Below, piece after piece: positions 22,069 through 24,823 of a stretch of DNA of 24,823 nucleotides (the stretch's first letter is position 1; every line of letters starts with the position of its first letter). A program made the translations under genes and the position numbers. The notes beneath the pieces were generated by a model. That model saw only the letters and a list, made by a program, of their open reading frames with translations, had not been told where the DNA came from and ran no database searches. Source of the stretch: Facklamia sp050409585 (GTDB taxonomy: Bacteria; Bacillota; Bacilli; Lactobacillales; Aerococcaceae); NCBI RefSeq assembly GCF_050409585.1, contig NZ_JBNUPE010000019.1, positions 1-24,823 of the forward strand. The letters run 5' to 3'.

Positions 22069-23436
22069 ATGGAAGTATTTGAAAGAAGTTTTGAAGAAAG
22101 CGTCGCTAGTTTCAAAGCTATGCTGCAAAACAACCGTATGACACGCTTTCGTACTGAGTTTTTAGCGTTACATAATTATGATCAAGCCAAAATTTTTACT
22201 GAGTTTGTCAGTTCTGAGCGAAAAACAGTCTATCAATATCTTGCTCCCAGTGAACTCGCTGATGTCTTTGATGCCTTTGAATCAGATATTCTTCACTTGA
22301 GTGAAGAGTATTTCCTAGAGATGGAAAATGCCTATGCAGCTATTGTTTTAGGTGAAATGTACGCGGATAATGCGGTGGATATTTTAAATAATATTGATAA
22401 TAAAGAAAAAGTAAATACGTACATGCATTTAATGCCTAATAGGTCTGCCCGTGAAATATCTCGTTTGATAAACTATATTGACGAAACAGCAGGATCCATC
22501 ATGACGACTGAGTTTGTAACTGTCAAGGAAGAATATACAGTTAAACAAGCCTATGAACACTTAAAAACGGCAGCCGCTCAAGCAGAAACTATCTATTATG
22601 TGTATGTGATTGATGAAGATAGACGACTAAAGGGTGTTTTATCTTTAAGAGATCTCATTGTTCATGATGATCAAACCTTAATCTCAGAAATCCTTAATCC
22701 TCGTTTAATAACAGTTGAAGTAAATGATGATCAAGTAGAGGTAGCAAAAATGGTACAAGATTACGACTTATTGGCCCTACCAGTTGTAGGCTTTGATCGT
22801 GAATTACTTGGTATTATAACGGTAGATGATGTTTTAGACGTTATTCAAGAAGAAGCAGACAGTGACTACTCAGGTTTGGCTGCGGTTGATGTTAATGAAA
22901 TTCATACTACTCCATTTAAGGCTTCTAAAAGTCGCTTGCCTTGGTTAGTTACACTGCTATTTATGGGGATGGGGACAGCCACTCTAATTTCTCAGTTTGA
23001 AGGTTTGATATCCTCAGTGCCTGTTTTATCTAGCTTTGTTACATTAATAACCGGTACAGCAGGTAACGCTGGAACTCAATCTTTAGCGGTTGCTGTTCGC
23101 AAGCTTACTAATAAATCAGAAGATGATAATTTTTTTGATTCTTTTAGTTTTGAATTACTAACAGGAGTAGTCACAGGATTGGTAGTTGGGTTAACCATAG
23201 CCCTAGTGGCAGGCTTTTGGAAAGGAAACCTCTTTTTGGGTATGATCATAGGGATTGCTATGGCTTGTGCAATCGTGGTGGCTAATATTGCCGGTGCTTT
23301 GATTCCTAAACTCATGATGAAGATAGGCTTTGACCCCGCTGTGGCTAGTGGTCCATTTATCTCAACTTTAAGTGACTTAACTTCAGTCTTCATTTATTTT
23401 ACAATTGCCCGAGTTTTTTTAACCTATTTACCTTAA
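22069..23436 (+). CDS. mgtE: Magnesium transporter MgtE
   Basis: The 455-residue protein has the complete MgtE layout. The cytosolic N domain (1 to about 130) has tandem helical repeats, including L-A-P-S-E-L-A-D-V-F-D-A-F. Two CBS domains follow (about 138-200 and 205-262), beginning E-T-A-G-S-I-M-T-T-E-F-V. A connecting helix leads to five membrane segments from about 285 to the end. The pore signature G-T-A-G-N-A-G-T-Q-S-L-A-V-A-V-R lies near residue 329. MgtE is a Mg2+ channel gated by magnesium bound between the N and CBS domains. The ribosome binding site is AGAGAGG about 7 bases before the ATG. It is last in the operon. No magnesium riboswitch is present, as expected for an internal operon gene. 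Confidence 0.95.
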   Translation: MEVFERSFEESVASFKAMLQNNRMTRFRTEFLALHNYDQAKIFTEFVSSERKTVYQYLAPSELADVFDAFESDILHLSEEYFLEMENAYAAIVLGEMYADNAVDILNNIDNKEKVNTYMHLMPNRSAREISRLINYIDETAGSIMTTEFVTVKEEYTVKQAYEHLKTAAAQAETIYYVYVIDEDRRLKGVLSLRDLIVHDDQTLISEILNPRLITVEVNDDQVEVAKMVQDYDLLALPVVGFDRELLGIITVDDVLDVIQEEADSDYSGLAAVDVNEIHTTPFKASKSRLPWLVTLLFMGMGTATLISQFEGLISSVPVLSSFVTLITGTAGNAGTQSLAVAVRKLTNKSEDDNFFDSFSFELLTGVVTGLVVGLTIALVAGFWKGNLFLGMIIGIAMACAIVVANIAGALIPKLMMKIGFDPAVASGPFISTLSDLTSVFIYFTIARVFLTYLP

Positions 23437-23547
23437 TGATAAGAAAAGCCTCTAGCTATAGACACCCACTTGTTTTAGAATTTCAATTTTCAAACTCTGG
23501 TCCAAGTATAAAAATCTAAAGGATTGTTATTTTTTCATAATTTGCTT

Positions 23548-23575
23548 TTGAATTTAAGGCTAATTGTTGTATAGT
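23548..23575 (+). promoter_or_regulatory. Promoter of the M42 aminopeptidase gene
   Basis: TTGAAT (23548-23553) and TATAGT (23570-23575) are 16 bases apart, about 60 bases before the start codon. No clear terminator was seen between mgtE and this promoter. Confidence 0.6.
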
Positions 23576-23636
23576 AGAATCAAGTGATTACAATGATTTA
23601 TCTTTTAAGATGGATCAATATAAAGGAGAGAACAGA

Positions 23637-24707
23637 ATGGTAGAATTGAACTATCAATTATCAGAATCAGATCGTGCACGTTTAGAACGTGTGAAAGAAT
23701 TAACCGAGATTCCTTCACCAACTGGTTATACTGGTGAAATTGTGTCGCATTTAATGAAAAAATTTGACCAGGATAAAGTGGAGTATACTAAGACACCAAA
23801 AGGAGGTTTACTAGTAACTTTAGAAGGAAAAAATAAAGAACGTCAGCGTTTTATGACAGCTCACGTGGATACTTTAGGAGCGATGGTTCGTGCGGTAAAA
23901 GCTGATGGTCGTTTGAAATTAGATCTAATCGGTGGGTTTGTTTACAATTCGCTAGAAGGAGTATATTGCAAAATCCATTCTGCAAAAACAGGTAGAACTT
24001 TTGATGGAACGATTTTAATGCATCAGACTTCTGTTCACGTTTACCGTAACGCAGGGTCATTAGAACGTAATCAAGACAATATGGAAGTTCGTTTAGACCA
24101 CCCTGTTTTTAACCCAGAAGATGTAGCAGAATTAGGTATCGAAGTAGGAGATTTTATTTCTTTCCATCCACGTGCAGAAATTACTGACTCCGGTTATTTA
24201 AAATCACGCCACTTAGATGATAAAGTGAGTGTTTCCCTTTTATTAGAAGCTATTGAAGCAATTAAAGCTGGAGAACTTAAATTAGCACATACTACTCATT
24301 TCTATATTTCTAATAACGAAGAAATTGGCTACGGTGGAAACTCTAACATTGCTCCAGAAGTTGAAGAATATATTGCTGTCGATATGGGAGCATTAGGAGA
24401 TGATCAAACTTCAGATGAGTATACAGTGTCTATCTGTGCTAAAGATGCTTCTGGCCCTTATCATGTTGGCTTACGTAATCAATTAGTTGGATTATGTGAT
24501 GAAAATAAGATTCCTTATAAAGTAGATATCTATCCATACTATGGTTCAGATGCTTCTGCAGCTATGCGTGCCGGAGCAGATGTACGTCACGGATTGTTTG
24601 GTGCTGGAATTGATGCTAGTCATGCCTTTGAAAGAACACACATCACCTCAGTAATTGCCACATATGACTTAATTCATAAATACTTAGAAGCAGAGATGGT
24701 AGATTAA
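23637..24707 (+). CDS. M42-family metallo-aminopeptidase (glutamyl aminopeptidase / FrvX type)
   Basis: The 356-residue cytosolic enzyme belongs to the M42 family of two-metal aminopeptidases, which form large tetrahedral complexes and trim peptides from the N-terminus. The metal and catalytic residues appear in order: M-T-A-H-V-D-T-L-G-A (His/Asp), S-R-H-L-D-D-K-V (bridging Asp), N-N-E-E-I-G-Y-G-G (catalytic and metal Glu), V-D-M-G-A (Asp), and A-S-H-A-F-E-R-T-H (His). I choose the ATG at 23637 because AAAGGAGAG lies about 8 bases upstream; a longer in-frame ATG at 23610 lacks a ribosome binding site and would read through it. It is a single-gene unit with its own promoter and terminator. 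Specificity (Glu/Asp versus broad) is not readable. Confidence 0.92.
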   Translation: MVELNYQLSESDRARLERVKELTEIPSPTGYTGEIVSHLMKKFDQDKVEYTKTPKGGLLVTLEGKNKERQRFMTAHVDTLGAMVRAVKADGRLKLDLIGGFVYNSLEGVYCKIHSAKTGRTFDGTILMHQTSVHVYRNAGSLERNQDNMEVRLDHPVFNPEDVAELGIEVGDFISFHPRAEITDSGYLKSRHLDDKVSVSLLLEAIEAIKAGELKLAHTTHFYISNNEEIGYGGNSNIAPEVEEYIAVDMGALGDDQTSDEYTVSICAKDASGPYHVGLRNQLVGLCDENKIPYKVDIYPYYGSDASAAMRAGADVRHGLFGAGIDASHAFERTHITSVIATYDLIHKYLEAEMVD

Positions 24708-24722
24708 TCGTTTTTAGGTAAT

Positions 24723-24767
24723 AGACCTAGTCATTTCTTATAGATGAGAAATGACAGGTCTTTTTTT
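24723..24767 (+). terminator. Intrinsic terminator of the M42 aminopeptidase gene
   Basis: AGACCT-a-GTCATTTCT (24723-24738) pairs with AGAAATGAC-AGGTCT (24747-24761), a 15-bp stem with one bulged base and an 8-base loop, followed by a run of T. It starts 15 bases after the stop codon. Confidence 0.92.
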
Positions 24768-24823
24768 GTTGACGAATTGTCCAATCAAATGCAACACCGA
24801 TAGTAAGAAACTAAAAAGTTCTT

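Noticed and set aside
1..24823. CRISPR array, tRNA, rRNA, prophage or conjugation genes
   Set aside because: No regularly spaced short repeats, no cloverleaf or rRNA-like sequence and no phage or transfer proteins were seen in either strand.

Overview
The window is a low-GC Firmicutes chromosome, most likely Lactobacillales. An Aerococcaceae-like genus is a guess; no marker fixes the genus. Support comes from the infC-rpmI-rplT operon, the spxH / relQ-ppnK-rluD-mgtE neighbourhood, strong AGGAGG ribosome binding sites, an LPxTG surface protein, and IS30, ISL3 and IS256 remnants.

Layout, left to right. (1) 1-3010: an edge fragment of an IS30 transposase, a PadR repressor overlapping a HAAS-domain membrane protein (both minus strand), then a dead IS30 element with recognisable terminal repeats that sits inside a frameshifted ISL3 relic. 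(2) 3130-8296: cell-envelope cluster. It holds a D,D-carboxypeptidase, a decayed beta-lactamase-fold lipoprotein, an O-antigen-ligase/polymerase-type membrane protein, and an intact paralogue of the decayed lipoprotein. (3) 8450-9897: infC (ATC start)-rpmI-rplT, with a consensus promoter and a leader carrying an intrinsic terminator. (4) 9840-12523: a 2.7-kb insertion-sequence graveyard (one ISL3 and one IS256 relic). (5) 12644-18439: a 1931-residue LPxTG adhesin with an N-terminal adhesive region, about seven Cna-type units, one SpaA/Cna-B-like domain and four pilin-type isopeptide repeats at an exact 342-bp period. (6) 18733-24767: spxH divergent from the four-gene relQ-ppnK-rluD-mgtE operon, then an M42 aminopeptidase with its own promoter and terminator.

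How the genes relate. Housekeeping blocks (translation factors; stress signalling, NADP, rRNA/tRNA modification and magnesium) are separated by accessory surface genes embedded in mobile-element debris. The adhesin lies directly downstream of the IS graveyard, which suggests, without proof, that this locus is a variable insertion point. The carboxypeptidase and the lipoproteins share the serine penicillin-recognising fold. The intact lipoprotein lacks the usual deacylation glutamate of class A beta-lactamases, so it is probably not a resistance enzyme. I did not find a clearly new multi-gene system. The best leads are the lipoprotein family, the adhesin repeat evolution, and the ISL3 insertion that appears to separate rplT from its original terminator.
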